Assembly: GCA_041671525.1 (NCBI GenBank) | Contig: JBAZBJ010000005.1 | Span: 1 to 64,000 of the forward strand | Reading direction: 5' to 3' | DNA length: 64,000 nucleotides | Source: UBA11098 sp041671525 | Lineage (GTDB): Bacteria; Patescibacteriota; Minisyncoccia; Moranbacterales; UBA2206 | In this document: piece by piece, positions 7,289-15,616 of the stretch | How positions within the stretch are numbered: position 1 is the stretch's first letter | How the letters are laid out: the number at the start of each line of letters is the position of its first letter | Position numbers and translations under genes: made by a program | Notes under the pieces: generated by a model | Databases searched by the model: none | The model's input: only the letters and a program-made list of their open reading frames with translations | Told to the model about the DNA's origin: nothing

Positions 7289-8356
7289 ATGAAGATCCTT
7301 CTTATTTCACACACTTATCCACCGATCGTGGGCGGCGTGGAGACGCAAAATTTTGAGCTTTTCACCTGGTTATCAAGAGGGGCTGAAGTTAGGCTTATTG
7401 CCAATCGAAAGCGCTGGCTCATCCCCTTTTTTCTTATGTGGATCCCAATCCGTCTGATTTTTTCCGCCCGAAAATACGACATAATCATCCTTGGAAGCTG
7501 CCTAACTGCTAATGCCGGGTGGTTTGTTAAAAAATTGACTAAGACGCCGGTGCTGGCGGTGACGCACGGGCTGGATCTGACCTGGAAGAATGCTTTGTAT
7601 CAAAAACTGTGGGTTGGTGTTTTCGCGCCCAGCCTGGACAGGCTCGTGGCTGTGGGCAACGAAACGATCCGCGCCGGTGTGGCGCGCGGCATTGCGGCAG
7701 AAAAATTTGTCTTCATTCCCAATGGCGTGGATACGGAAAAACATCGTGGGACACATTCACGCGAAGAGCTGGAAAAAATTCTGGATGAAACGTTGGAGCA
7801 AAAGAAAGTTTTGCTGACCTCCGGTCGTTTAGCCAAACGCAAAGGCGTAGCCTGGTTTATCCGCAATGTCATGCCAAAATTGCCGGAGACGGTTTTGTAC
7901 GTGGTGGCCGGATCCGGACCGGACAAAGAAAATATCGAGCGAGCGATTTCCGAAACCGGTTTGACGGCGCGGATCAAGATGCTCGGCTATGTCACGGACG
8001 CCGTGCGTAACACGCTTTTCAATACCTGTGACCTTTTCATTCAACCGAATATCAAAGTCGAAGGCGATATGGAGGGCTTTGGAATTTCAGTGATTGAAGC
8101 CGGCGCCTGTCGCCTGCCGGTTATTGCGGCGCGTTTGGAGGGCTTGCAGGATGCGATCAAGGATGGGCAAAATGGATTTTTGGTCGAGCCAAATGATGCG
8201 GACGATTATGTAAAAAAAATCAATGAACTGCTGGCGGATGATGATTTGCGCAAGCAATTCGGCGAAAAAGCCCGACAATTTGTGATTGATAATTATAGTT
8301 GGGATAGGATCGTAGCAATGTATCTGCGGGAAATTGAAAAAATTGTAAAAAAATAA
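7289..8356 (+). CDS. GT4-family glycosyltransferase
   Basis: A 355-residue GT-B enzyme. It begins MKILLISHTYPPIVGGVE, the classic acceptor loop of WcaL/PimB-like enzymes, and the donor half has VLLTSGRLAKRKGV and EGDMEGFGISVIEAG. The ATG directly follows the stop of the GT2 gene, and its own stop overlaps the ATG of the membrane protein by one base (TAATG). The run of coupled genes from 6108 to about 10.6 kb therefore looks like one transcript dedicated to one glycan. Donor and acceptor are unknown. Confidence 0.87.
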   Translation: MKILLISHTYPPIVGGVETQNFELFTWLSRGAEVRLIANRKRWLIPFFLMWIPIRLIFSARKYDIIILGSCLTANAGWFVKKLTKTPVLAVTHGLDLTWKNALYQKLWVGVFAPSLDRLVAVGNETIRAGVARGIAAEKFVFIPNGVDTEKHRGTHSREELEKILDETLEQKKVLLTSGRLAKRKGVAWFIRNVMPKLPETVLYVVAGSGPDKENIERAISETGLTARIKMLGYVTDAVRNTLFNTCDLFIQPNIKVEGDMEGFGISVIEAGACRLPVIAARLEGLQDAIKDGQNGFLVEPNDADDYVKKINELLADDDLRKQFGEKARQFVIDNYSWDRIVAMYLREIEKIVKK

Positions 8357-10293
8357 TGTTGGAATTTATCCAAAATCAAATACTTTTTTATATATCACTT
8401 GGTTTGGTGCTTTTTGTGCCGGGTTATTTTTTACTGTTGGCCATTTTTGGCCGGAGTGGTGCCTTGAGCAGATTCGAGCGTTTTGCCATTGCTTTCGGTC
8501 TGAGCATCGTCAGCGTGGATTTTATTTTGTTTGCGCTTTCGCGAGCCGGAGTTGCCATCACGCGCCTCTCGACAATCGCGGGGATCGTAATCTTTTCCGC
8601 GATCTGCTTTGCAGTTTATAAAATTAGTGTCATTGCGAGCATAGCGAAGCAATCTCGTGATGATAGGAGTGAGATTGCCGCGGTCGTTACACTCCCTCGC
8701 AATGACAATGCTCTTTTTAATTTTTCCAAGAAGCAATTCGCCCTGATTCTGCTGCTGCTTTTTTTGACGCTGTTCATCAAGGTTGCGTATCTGTCCGGCA
8801 CTGTCCTGCCGACCTCGACGGACATGGGTCACCATATGTATTGGGCAAAATGGATGGTGGTGCAGCAGGCGCTGCCGACCTATGACGGCATGCCGGATTT
8901 TATCATCGGCGAGCACACGATTTTCGGAGCGATGGCGCTGATCGGCGGCCTGGATTTTTTTTCCGCCTTCCCGCCGGTAGTTCTGCTACTGGTCGACCTG
9001 TTGGGAATTCTGACGGTTTTTCTGTTGACCCTGCGGATCTTCAAAGATAAAAACGTGGCCATCTTGTCGCTGCTTTTTTTGGGCGTGCTGTTTGCGATTT
9101 CTTCACCGCAGGCCAAGTTTGTCAGTGGCGGAGTCATTGGTAACCTGATGGGAAACTTTCTGATGCCACTCGCTTTTTATTTTTACTATCGCGCTTTCAG
9201 CTTTTTTGGAGAAAAGCGTGAGCTTGGTCGCGAGGAGAAGAAATTTTTGGGGATGGCAATCTTCACGACCTTCGGACTGTTTTATACCCACCATCTGACC
9301 TCGTTCATCTTCTTGTTTATTTTTGCCTTTCTAGTGGTGCTCTTCTTGGCTCTCAATTATCGAGAAGCAAAAAACATCATCACACGGGTGGTTCGCATGT
9401 TTTTTTCACCGGAAGTTCTGCCGATTTTTCTCACGGGTCTCATTTTTTTCTTTTTTATTTTTACCCCGAGCTATATTGAGCCCAGTGCGGTGGGCACCGC
9501 GGTCGGCGCGCCATCCAAGGCGACGCGTGAGGGTTTGAGCATCAGCGCGTTGAAGTCGAGCGTGGGTGAAGCGCGGTTGGCGCTCGGATTTTTAGGCATC
9601 CTGCTGCTGGCGTATAGCTATCGGAAAAAAGATTTTGGCTTCGCGGTTGTGACTGCCTGGGCGGTAATGATTTTTGTGATGTCGTCGGTGCCGCAGATTC
9701 TGTTTATCAATCTGCCGAGCAACCGCATCGGCAACTACCTGTCCTATCCTCTGGCAATCCTCTCAGCCTTTGGACTGTATGCTGTTTTTCAAAAAAATAC
9801 GGATTCACGCCAGCGAGGCCGGACGCTTTTTCAGGCCAGCTTTCTGCTGATTATCACCTTTGTACTGGTGAATGGCCTGGCGGATTCGGCGGCTTCACTG
9901 ACCAACAAAAATGAGGCTGACCTGATGGCCCAGACGTTCCACTCCGCGCAATATGTAGCAAAAACAACTTCGGACAAAGATATTGTTCTCAAGGATCATA
10001 ACTACATCAACTCAGACGCTTGGATGAAATTGTTCTTTATGCGCGGATACAAATATCCCGATTCGCGGGGATTCTTCAAGCGCTATGAAGATCCGACCAA
10101 GCCGCGGGAAATGTGCACGCTGTACATGATTTCCAATCCGGGCGGGGCGGACGCGCAGAAGTGTTTTTCGGAGACCCGCACCAATTTTCTGATGATCAAT
10201 CCACGCTATGACTCGGCGCAATTTCATAAGTTGCAAGAATTTGACCAGGTCTATTTCGGCGGCAATGTCGCGGTTTATTATAAGCGCAATTAA
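8356..10293 (+). CDS. Polytopic GT-C-like glycosyltransferase
   Basis: A 645-residue protein with about thirteen hydrophobic segments and a C-terminal extracytoplasmic part (from about 525) of mixed alpha/beta character. The first large outer loop has TSTDMGHHMYWAKW, an acidic site where GT-C enzymes of the STT3/PMT class hold metal or acceptor. Likely role: transfer of a sugar from polyprenyl phosphate outside the membrane. A palindromic element (8628-8707) is translated in frame as SVIASIAKQSRDD...TLPRNDN between predicted membrane segments. A specific Pfam family cannot be assigned with certainty; an uncharacterised integral membrane family is the alternative. Confidence 0.72.
   Translation: MLEFIQNQILFYISLGLVLFVPGYFLLLAIFGRSGALSRFERFAIAFGLSIVSVDFILFALSRAGVAITRLSTIAGIVIFSAICFAVYKISVIASIAKQSRDDRSEIAAVVTLPRNDNALFNFSKKQFALILLLLFLTLFIKVAYLSGTVLPTSTDMGHHMYWAKWMVVQQALPTYDGMPDFIIGEHTIFGAMALIGGLDFFSAFPPVVLLLVDLLGILTVFLLTLRIFKDKNVAILSLLFLGVLFAISSPQAKFVSGGVIGNLMGNFLMPLAFYFYYRAFSFFGEKRELGREEKKFLGMAIFTTFGLFYTHHLTSFIFLFIFAFLVVLFLALNYREAKNIITRVVRMFFSPEVLPIFLTGLIFFFFIFTPSYIEPSAVGTAVGAPSKATREGLSISALKSSVGEARLALGFLGILLLAYSYRKKDFGFAVVTAWAVMIFVMSSVPQILFINLPSNRIGNYLSYPLAILSAFGLYAVFQKNTDSRQRGRTLFQASFLLIITFVLVNGLADSAASLTNKNEADLMAQTFHSAQYVAKTTSDKDIVLKDHNYINSDAWMKLFFMRGYKYPDSRGFFKRYEDPTKPREMCTLYMISNPGGADAQKCFSETRTNFLMINPRYDSAQFHKLQEFDQVYFGGNVAVYYKRN
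8628..8707. repeat. 80-bp palindromic element inside the GT-C-like gene
   Basis: Perfect 12-bp ends TGTCATTGCGAG and CTCGCAATGACA enclose inner arms GCAATCTC/GAGATTGC. It is translated as IASIAKQS...LPRNDN, the peptide trace of a repeat found in many bacterial genomes. No stop codon is introduced. Confidence 0.88.
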
Positions 10294-10295
10294 TT

Positions 10296-10652
10296 ATGCA
10301 ACAAAAGAAAATTATTATTTTTTTAGTCACCATCTTCATTCTAGGTTCGACGTATCTGGCCTTTGTTTCCGACCAAGGCCGAAGCCCGGATCAGAACAAG
10401 AATTGGTGGATCATCTATTTTGCTGAACCCAAAGGCGACAGCCTGAATTTTGCGATTGAAAATCACAGTGACAAGCAAGATTTTCGCTGGGAAATTTTGA
10501 GCGATCGGGAAAAGAAAATTGAAGGCAGCGGCAAAATCGAAAAAGGCGAAACAAGAAAGATTGAAATTAACCTGACTGATATTGAGGATAAAAAAATCAC
10601 CGTTGATGTTTTCAATGGTGATGAGAAAAAAGAAATTTATAAGAATTTTTGA
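10296..10652 (+). CDS. Small anchored extracytoplasmic protein, unknown function
   Basis: Not recognised. The 118-residue product starts with a Lys-rich tip and one hydrophobic segment (about 5-24: signal anchor or uncleaved signal), followed by about 90 residues predicted to be beta-rich (NWWIIYFAEP, SLNFAIENHSD, FRWEILSD, TRKIEINLTD, KITVDVFNGD). The alternation resembles a small Ig-like sandwich. It follows the GT-C-like gene by 2 nt, so it is probably a partner or accessory domain of that enzyme. The function is not inferable further. Confidence 0.7.
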   Translation: MQQKKIIIFLVTIFILGSTYLAFVSDQGRSPDQNKNWWIIYFAEPKGDSLNFAIENHSDKQDFRWEILSDREKKIEGSGKIEKGETRKIEINLTDIEDKKITVDVFNGDEKKEIYKNF

Positions 10653-10679
10653 AATCTCTATGAATGACGAATTAGTACG

Positions 10680-10699
10680 CCTGCCTGCCGGTAGGCAGG
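10680..10699. repeat. CCTGCCT/AGGCAGG palindromic repeat, intergenic
   Basis: Arms CCTGCCT (10680-10686) and AGGCAGG (10693-10699) enclose a 6-nt loop. It is the cleanest copy of the element nested at about 2604 and degenerate at 5990. It lies in the 83-nt gap between two genes. Confidence 0.75.
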
Positions 10700-10735
10700 A
10701 ATTTACGAATATCTAAATAATTTTTGATACAAGAA

Positions 10736-11851
10736 ATGAAAAGGATTTTATTAATCACTCGGCCGATCGCTCCGCCGTGGGATGAGGCCTCCAAAAATTT
10801 CGCCTTTTATCTGGCCAGCAATGTTAAAGCTGTGAATTTTGGGATGCTGACAAAAGGAGCCGTCGCTGAGCTGCCGGCGAACGTGACGCAGCATCCGATG
10901 TACACGTCCAGCAGTTTGAATTTGAGTTTGTGGCAGAAATTGAAACTGCTGAAGCTCATCTCGATCCGAAGACAATACGATGTCCTCCACTTCATGCTGA
11001 CGCCGGCCAAGTTGAATTCCTTCGCTTTCAAAAATTTCATCGTGGACAAAAAAACAAAATCAGTGCAAACCATCCCCACGCTGCGGGAAGATCTGTTTGG
11101 CGATGCTGATCTGAAAAAGATTCTTTTTGCCGATTTGATCATCACTTATTCCGATCATGCGAAAAACAAACTGAACGCACTGGGATTCAAAAATGTGAAG
11201 CGCGTCTATCCCGGCATCGATCTGAATTATTATTCCCCGGCCGCGAAAGACGCGGGCGCTCTGAAAAAGCTGGGCATTGCCCCGCAGGATTTCATCGTGA
11301 CTTATCCCGGTGAATATGTCCGTCTCGGTGCCACCGATGACATCGTCGCGATGATTCTGCAGTATGCCGATATACTGAAGGAAAAAAGAATTAAAATAAT
11401 TTTTGCTTGTCGTCTGAAGAACAACCGAGACATCCTGAAAAAGGAGGAGATCATGAAAAAAATCGCCCAACAAGGATTGGTCGAGCAGGTGCTTTTCATC
11501 AACACTTATGCGGATATGGCGCAGCTGTACAATCTGTCGGACGTGATCATTTTTCCGGTGCGCAATATGCGAGGCAAATTCGATGTGCCATTGGCTGCCA
11601 TCGAACCGATGGCCTGTGAAAAGCCGGTCATTATCTCCGATCTGCCGATCCTCCAAGAGTTCGCAAACCCGGAAAATTCTGTTACAATTGAACGAGGCAA
11701 TGTGGCGCAATTGAAAGATGCCATTTTGGAGCTGTATGACAATCCAGATAAGCGGAGTGCGCTCGGAAAAGGCGGGCGAAAATTCTGCGCCGAAAATTTT
11801 GACATCAAGAAAGTCGCGGAAATTTACCAAAAAATTTACGAGGAATTATAA
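10736..11851 (+). CDS. GT4-like glycosyltransferase
   Basis: From ATG 10736 the product is 371 residues and begins MKRILLITRPIAPPWDEASKNF. A Rossmann-type donor half shows FIVTYPGEYVRLGATDD, and a C-terminal motif PLAAIEPMACEKPVIISD replaces the usual EGFGxxxxE with a more diverged version, so this is a distant GT4 member. A TTG start at 10724 is possible but less likely. The stop is 2 nt before the RtcB-like gene, which puts an RNA-repair-type enzyme in the same transcript. Substrate unknown. Confidence 0.78.
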   Translation: MKRILLITRPIAPPWDEASKNFAFYLASNVKAVNFGMLTKGAVAELPANVTQHPMYTSSSLNLSLWQKLKLLKLISIRRQYDVLHFMLTPAKLNSFAFKNFIVDKKTKSVQTIPTLREDLFGDADLKKILFADLIITYSDHAKNKLNALGFKNVKRVYPGIDLNYYSPAAKDAGALKKLGIAPQDFIVTYPGEYVRLGATDDIVAMILQYADILKEKRIKIIFACRLKNNRDILKKEEIMKKIAQQGLVEQVLFINTYADMAQLYNLSDVIIFPVRNMRGKFDVPLAAIEPMACEKPVIISDLPILQEFANPENSVTIERGNVAQLKDAILELYDNPDKRSALGKGGRKFCAENFDIKKVAEIYQKIYEEL

Positions 11852-11853
11852 TT

Positions 11854-13362
11854 ATGACACAGCCAATAAAAAATTTATCCGCAATTACGGATCATCAATT
11901 TGAATTCAAGACGGAAAAAATGGACGTCCCGAGCCGCTTTTTTATGAGCGCCGATCTTTTGCCGGAAGAAAAAACCTTTGCTCAAGCGGAAGACATCACT
12001 TCCAATAAGGACGTTTTTTTTCGGCACACCGTGGCCATGCCGGATGTCTGTTCCAAGCCCGGCCGCAAGAATGCCGCCGGCACGACGGTTGTCTCCGAAA
12101 AATATATCCTGCCGCAGGTCAACGATTCGGATCCGAATTGCGGCATGCGCTTGGTCAAAACCAACCTGACGGAGGATAATATCTCCCTAGCTGAAATCGA
12201 AAAGCTATTTGAACATTTGGTGGGTGTTGTGCCGACCAAAAAATTTGTCGGCACCGTGGTGCCATTCGAAACGGTAGTGGACATCTGTCGCAAAGGAACA
12301 TCCGCCGCGATCGAACATCTCGGGATAAAGACGAAAAATGAATTGGAAAACACCCAATCCGGCGGAAATTTTTTCCCGCATGAAATGACCAGGCAAGACA
12401 TTTTTGACGCGATTCCGAAGCTCTATTTGCATTTTGCAAAATTTCGTCTGGGCATCCTGGGCGCGGCCGGCAATCATTTTCTCGACCTCTTGAAAGTCAC
12501 CGATATCATTGACCCGGCGGTGGCGGAAAAATTCGGCCTGAAAAAAGGTCAGTATCTCTTTATGGTGCACACCGGCTCCGGCATCCTGGGACAATACACG
12601 ATGTATTCCTACACCGCCAAAAAAAGAGAACATTTGTCCCAGGCGCTGATGGTGAAGCTTGGACAACTGACTTTTCATTCCAGAAAAAATGATACTTACG
12701 CGCAGATGCAAAGAGCAATTGCCAAACACATGACGGATGACGATTCCCTTTTGCGATATGATGCTGCCGGACTGGACGGTGAACTCTATATGAACGCGCG
12801 CGCGGCAGCTTCCAATTTCGGCACGGCCAATCGCGCCGTCATCATCCATAATATTTCTGAAGCAATCAAAAAAATTCTGGGTCGCGATCCGGAGATGGAT
12901 TTGATTTATGACCTGCCGCACATTTCCATCACTCGCGAAAAACATTTTGAAAAAGACGTCATGGTCCATCGCAACAACACCTCGCGCGCCTTCGGCCCGA
13001 GCAAAATGTCCGAGCATCCGATCTACAAAGAAACCGGCGAGCCGGTGTTTATTCCATCATCGATGAGTACGGACGCCTATATCGGCGTCGGCACCGATCG
13101 CAACGCGGAAAGTTTTTATTCCGCCCCGCACGGAACCGGCAAAGGCAAAAATGCGGCGGAAAAAACTGTGGCCAACAAAGATGAGCTGTTTGCGAAAATG
13201 CAAGCCAAAGGCGTGCGGCTCTATAATGCCAAATCATCCATTGTTATCAATCAGGATTCGGCCCGTTATAAAAATATCGATCAGGTCATTGCCGGGGTTG
13301 AGGCGAACGGCATCGCACACGTCATTGCCAAGATGGAACCCGTGGCGGTACTGATGTATTAA
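11854..13362 (+). CDS. rtcB: RtcB-like RNA ligase
   Basis: A 502-residue protein matching the RtcB 3'-phosphate RNA ligase fold. Metal-ligand positions can be aligned: D93 and C96 in DSDPNCGMR, H208 in GAAGNHFLD, H239 in VHTGSG, H356 in DLPHISI, and H372 in VHRNNTSRA, the position of the guanylylated histidine. APHGTGK (424-430) replaces the usual CHGAGR. Canonical RtcB joins 2',3'-cyclic-phosphate or 3'-phosphate RNA ends to 5'-OH ends using GTP and Mn2+ in the cytoplasm. Several flanking residues differ from classical enzymes (HRNN instead of HRKG), so this is a divergent branch. It is transcriptionally embedded among glycosylation genes. Confidence 0.82.
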   Translation: MTQPIKNLSAITDHQFEFKTEKMDVPSRFFMSADLLPEEKTFAQAEDITSNKDVFFRHTVAMPDVCSKPGRKNAAGTTVVSEKYILPQVNDSDPNCGMRLVKTNLTEDNISLAEIEKLFEHLVGVVPTKKFVGTVVPFETVVDICRKGTSAAIEHLGIKTKNELENTQSGGNFFPHEMTRQDIFDAIPKLYLHFAKFRLGILGAAGNHFLDLLKVTDIIDPAVAEKFGLKKGQYLFMVHTGSGILGQYTMYSYTAKKREHLSQALMVKLGQLTFHSRKNDTYAQMQRAIAKHMTDDDSLLRYDAAGLDGELYMNARAAASNFGTANRAVIIHNISEAIKKILGRDPEMDLIYDLPHISITREKHFEKDVMVHRNNTSRAFGPSKMSEHPIYKETGEPVFIPSSMSTDAYIGVGTDRNAESFYSAPHGTGKGKNAAEKTVANKDELFAKMQAKGVRLYNAKSSIVINQDSARYKNIDQVIAGVEANGIAHVIAKMEPVAVLMY

Positions 13363-13365
13363 TCT

Positions 13366-13962
13366 ATGAAAATAATTACCATCTCCGGCCTGGATGGATC
13401 CGGGAAATCAACTCAGATAGAATTATTGAAAGCTTATCTTGAAGGCCAAGGCAGGAAGGTTTTTTATTTTCACGCGATTGAATTCGGGTTAGCTAATAAA
13501 TTATCAGGAGAAAACAAAGTTGGCGGATCGAAAAGTATCACGCGCGCTAATTGGCTACAGATTTTTTTGCGTCGAATATTTTTATTGATTGATTTGCAGC
13601 GCTTCAGGTTGCTGCGTAAGAAGCTATGTAACAAAAATTTTGATTATATTTTGAGCGACCGGTATTTTTATGACACCGTTGTGAATATCGAATATTTATG
13701 TTTGCAACGCGATCCTAAAGCGAAGCTTTCGGATTTCCTAAAGCTTCGCTTTAGGATAGAAGCTCCGGACGGGGCAATTTATTTGGCTACCGACCCGGAG
13801 CAAATCATGGCGCGCGAGCGAAAACCGGATCAGGGCTTGGAATATTTGCAGAAAAAGAAAGAATTGTATGACACAAAAGCGGCGGCCTGGGCCATGCAAA
13901 TTGTGGATGGAAACCGTGAGAAGACCGTTATTTTTGAGGAAATAAAAAATTTGGCCATATAA
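13366..13962 (+). CDS. Thymidylate-kinase-like P-loop kinase
   Basis: A 198-residue P-loop kinase with GLDGSGKST (8-16), the SDRYFYDTVVN segment (97-107) that corresponds to the DRY motif of Tmk, and a lid-like ARERKPDQGLEY (149-160). Tmk phosphorylates dTMP; relatives in surface-glycan loci may act on other substrates, and this copy lacks some Tmk hallmarks, so only family membership is claimed. It starts 3 nt after rtcB. A pair of REP-like hairpins (13712-13757) is embedded and read as DPKAKLSDFLKLRFRIE (116-132), lengthening a loop between helices. Confidence 0.7.
   Translation: MKIITISGLDGSGKSTQIELLKAYLEGQGRKVFYFHAIEFGLANKLSGENKVGGSKSITRANWLQIFLRRIFLLIDLQRFRLLRKKLCNKNFDYILSDRYFYDTVVNIEYLCLQRDPKAKLSDFLKLRFRIEAPDGAIYLATDPEQIMARERKPDQGLEYLQKKKELYDTKAAAWAMQIVDGNREKTVIFEEIKNLAI
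13712..13757. repeat. REP-like hairpin doublet inside the kinase gene
   Basis: Perfect 18-bp outer arms (13712-13729 and 13740-13757) surround 10 nt. Each half is itself a hairpin: TCCTAAAGC-GAA-GCTTTCGGA and TCCTAAAGC-TTC-GCTTTAGGA. This is the same hairpin as at the RAYT locus (TCCTAAAGG, GAA, CCTTTAGGA) but with the loop-closing pair changed from G-C to C-G, a compensatory change. Confidence 0.85.
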
Positions 13963-13966
13963 AAAA

Positions 13967-13980
13967 TCGGGGAAACCCGA
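13967..13980 (+). other. Short hairpin with GAAA tetraloop
   Basis: TCGGG, GAAA, CCCGA form a 5-bp stem with a GNRA-type loop 4 nt after the kinase stop and 38 nt before the flippase start. It has no U-tract, so it is not a terminator. It might stabilise or process the mRNA; chance is possible. Confidence 0.4.
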
Positions 13981-14018
13981 CCGTACACTATCTCGTATTA
14001 TACACCTAATTCAACATT

Positions 14019-15527
14019 ATGTCAAGCATCGCAAAATCAGCTCTGTGGGTCACCATCTCGGAAATCGTCTTTAATCTGTCGGGCTTTGTCATTCACAGCG
14101 TGCTGGGGCGCATTTTGGGTCCGGAAGACTATGGTCGCTACGGTTTGATTGTCACCCTGACCACCATGGTCATCATTCTGATCGGCAACGGCATCCCGAC
14201 CGCCATGGCCAAATATATCAGTGAATATTTCGAGACCAACCCCGGCATGGTTCGCGCCATCAAAAAACAGGCGCTGATTTTGCAGTCAATCATCATCGGC
14301 GTCGTCACCGTCGCTTTTTATTTCCTGTCGCCGGTCATTGCCGGACTGTTGAACGATCCGACGCTGACCGAACTTTTTCAAATTTCCACATTGATCATCC
14401 CCGCTTTTGCCGCGGCGTCTTTCTATTTTTCCTATTTTACCGGATTGCACAAATTTAATCTGCAGGCCACTCTCAAAACGGTGCGCTCTGTTGCCCGCAT
14501 CGCCCTGGTGATCGGGCTCGCCTATTTTTTCGGTGTCAAAGGTTCGATCCTGGGCTATGTGATTGCGCCAACGCTGGTTTTTTTGGTGGCACTGGCGCTG
14601 GATAAATTTCAGGTTTCTCGAGAGCACGCCGCCGTTTCAAAAACGACGGAGACATTTGATCGACGACTTTTGATCAATTACGCCTGGCAGATCATTATTT
14701 TTTTCTTGGCCTATGAACTGCTGATCAGCATTGACCTCTATCTGGTCAAAGCCTTGCTGCGTGACGATCGGCTGACCGGCATCTATAACGCTTCGCTCAC
14801 TGTCGGGCGTATCCCTTACTACATTTTCTACGCCATGACGGTTTTTTTGCTGCCGATGATGTCCAAGTCGACCGCGCAGAACAATCAGACTGAGACGACC
14901 AAAATTCTCTCTCAGTCGCTGCGCATCATTCTGGTGCTGCTGGTGCCGATGGTCATCCTGCTGTCACTCTTTGCCGAACCGACGCTGGAGCTGCTGTATG
15001 GTCAGCGCTATCTCACAGGCGCCCTGCCGATGTCGGTTTTGGTGTTCGGCGTCGGATTTCTCACGCTTTTTTATGTGATGAGCTTCGCGATGAACGGCGC
15101 CGGCAAGACCAAGACTTCCATGTGGATCGCGACTGTCGGACTGGTGATCAATGCGGCCTTGAACTATTTTTTTATCCCCCAATTCGGCATCCTGGGCTCG
15201 GCCATCGCCACTTCGATCGCCTCACTCGTCGTCATGATTGCAATGTTATATTATCTGTACCGTGATTTTGGTGTAACCTATCAGCTCAAAAGCGTCCTGC
15301 GGGTGACGCTCGCCGGCTTTCATATCTATATTTTTTCGCTCATCATTCCTTTGGGCAATAAATTTTTCATTCTGGAGTCAGTCATTCTCTTGGGAGTCTA
15401 TTTCGGCTTTCTGTGGATCTTGCGGGAAATTAAAAAAGAAGACCTGGTGATCCTTCAAAATATCATCCGCCGCAAAAAAGTCGCAGACGTTGAGGCGGGG
15501 CTGCCCGGCAACGAGCCGAGCGCTTAG
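14019..15527 (+). CDS. Wzx-type polysaccharide flippase (MOP superfamily)
   Basis: A 502-residue protein with about fourteen membrane segments. It begins SSIAKSALWVTISEIVFNLSGFVIHSVLGRILGPEDYGRYGL, the standard start of the RfbX/Wzx family, and repeats the LY.YG-type loops (VLGRILGPEDYG; NDPTL; LLYGQRYL). These proteins move undecaprenyl-PP-oligosaccharides across the cytoplasmic membrane. It ends the rightward operon, 27 nt before a bidirectional terminator. A second, unrelated-in-sequence flippase lies at 53.2-54.4 kb, so two glycan units are probably exported separately. Confidence 0.88.
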   Translation: MSSIAKSALWVTISEIVFNLSGFVIHSVLGRILGPEDYGRYGLIVTLTTMVIILIGNGIPTAMAKYISEYFETNPGMVRAIKKQALILQSIIIGVVTVAFYFLSPVIAGLLNDPTLTELFQISTLIIPAFAAASFYFSYFTGLHKFNLQATLKTVRSVARIALVIGLAYFFGVKGSILGYVIAPTLVFLVALALDKFQVSREHAAVSKTTETFDRRLLINYAWQIIIFFLAYELLISIDLYLVKALLRDDRLTGIYNASLTVGRIPYYIFYAMTVFLLPMMSKSTAQNNQTETTKILSQSLRIILVLLVPMVILLSLFAEPTLELLYGQRYLTGALPMSVLVFGVGFLTLFYVMSFAMNGAGKTKTSMWIATVGLVINAALNYFFIPQFGILGSAIATSIASLVVMIAMLYYLYRDFGVTYQLKSVLRVTLAGFHIYIFSLIIPLGNKFFILESVILLGVYFGFLWILREIKKEDLVILQNIIRRKKVADVEAGLPGNEPSA

Positions 15528-15553
15528 TGTGGGAAAAGACTTCTCATTTTCAC

Positions 15554-15583
15554 AAAGGGCCTTGCTTTATAGCAAGGCCTTTT
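15554..15583. terminator. Bidirectional intrinsic terminator
   Basis: AAAGGGCCTTGCT and AGCAAGGCCTTT pair with one bulged G around TTAT, with T-rich flanks on either side. It separates the convergent flippase and GT-C genes. Confidence 0.8.
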
Positions 15584-15616
15584 AGGACAAAATACACTTA
15601 TATAAATCTACAGATG

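Noticed and set aside
11060..13017. Long minus-strand frames (256 and 270 codons) opposite the GT4 and rtcB genes
   Set aside because: Shadow frames opposite clearly coding sequence, without motifs or plausible starts.
13967..13980. GAAA-loop hairpin as an intrinsic terminator
   Set aside because: The stem is only 5 bp and no U-tract follows on either strand.
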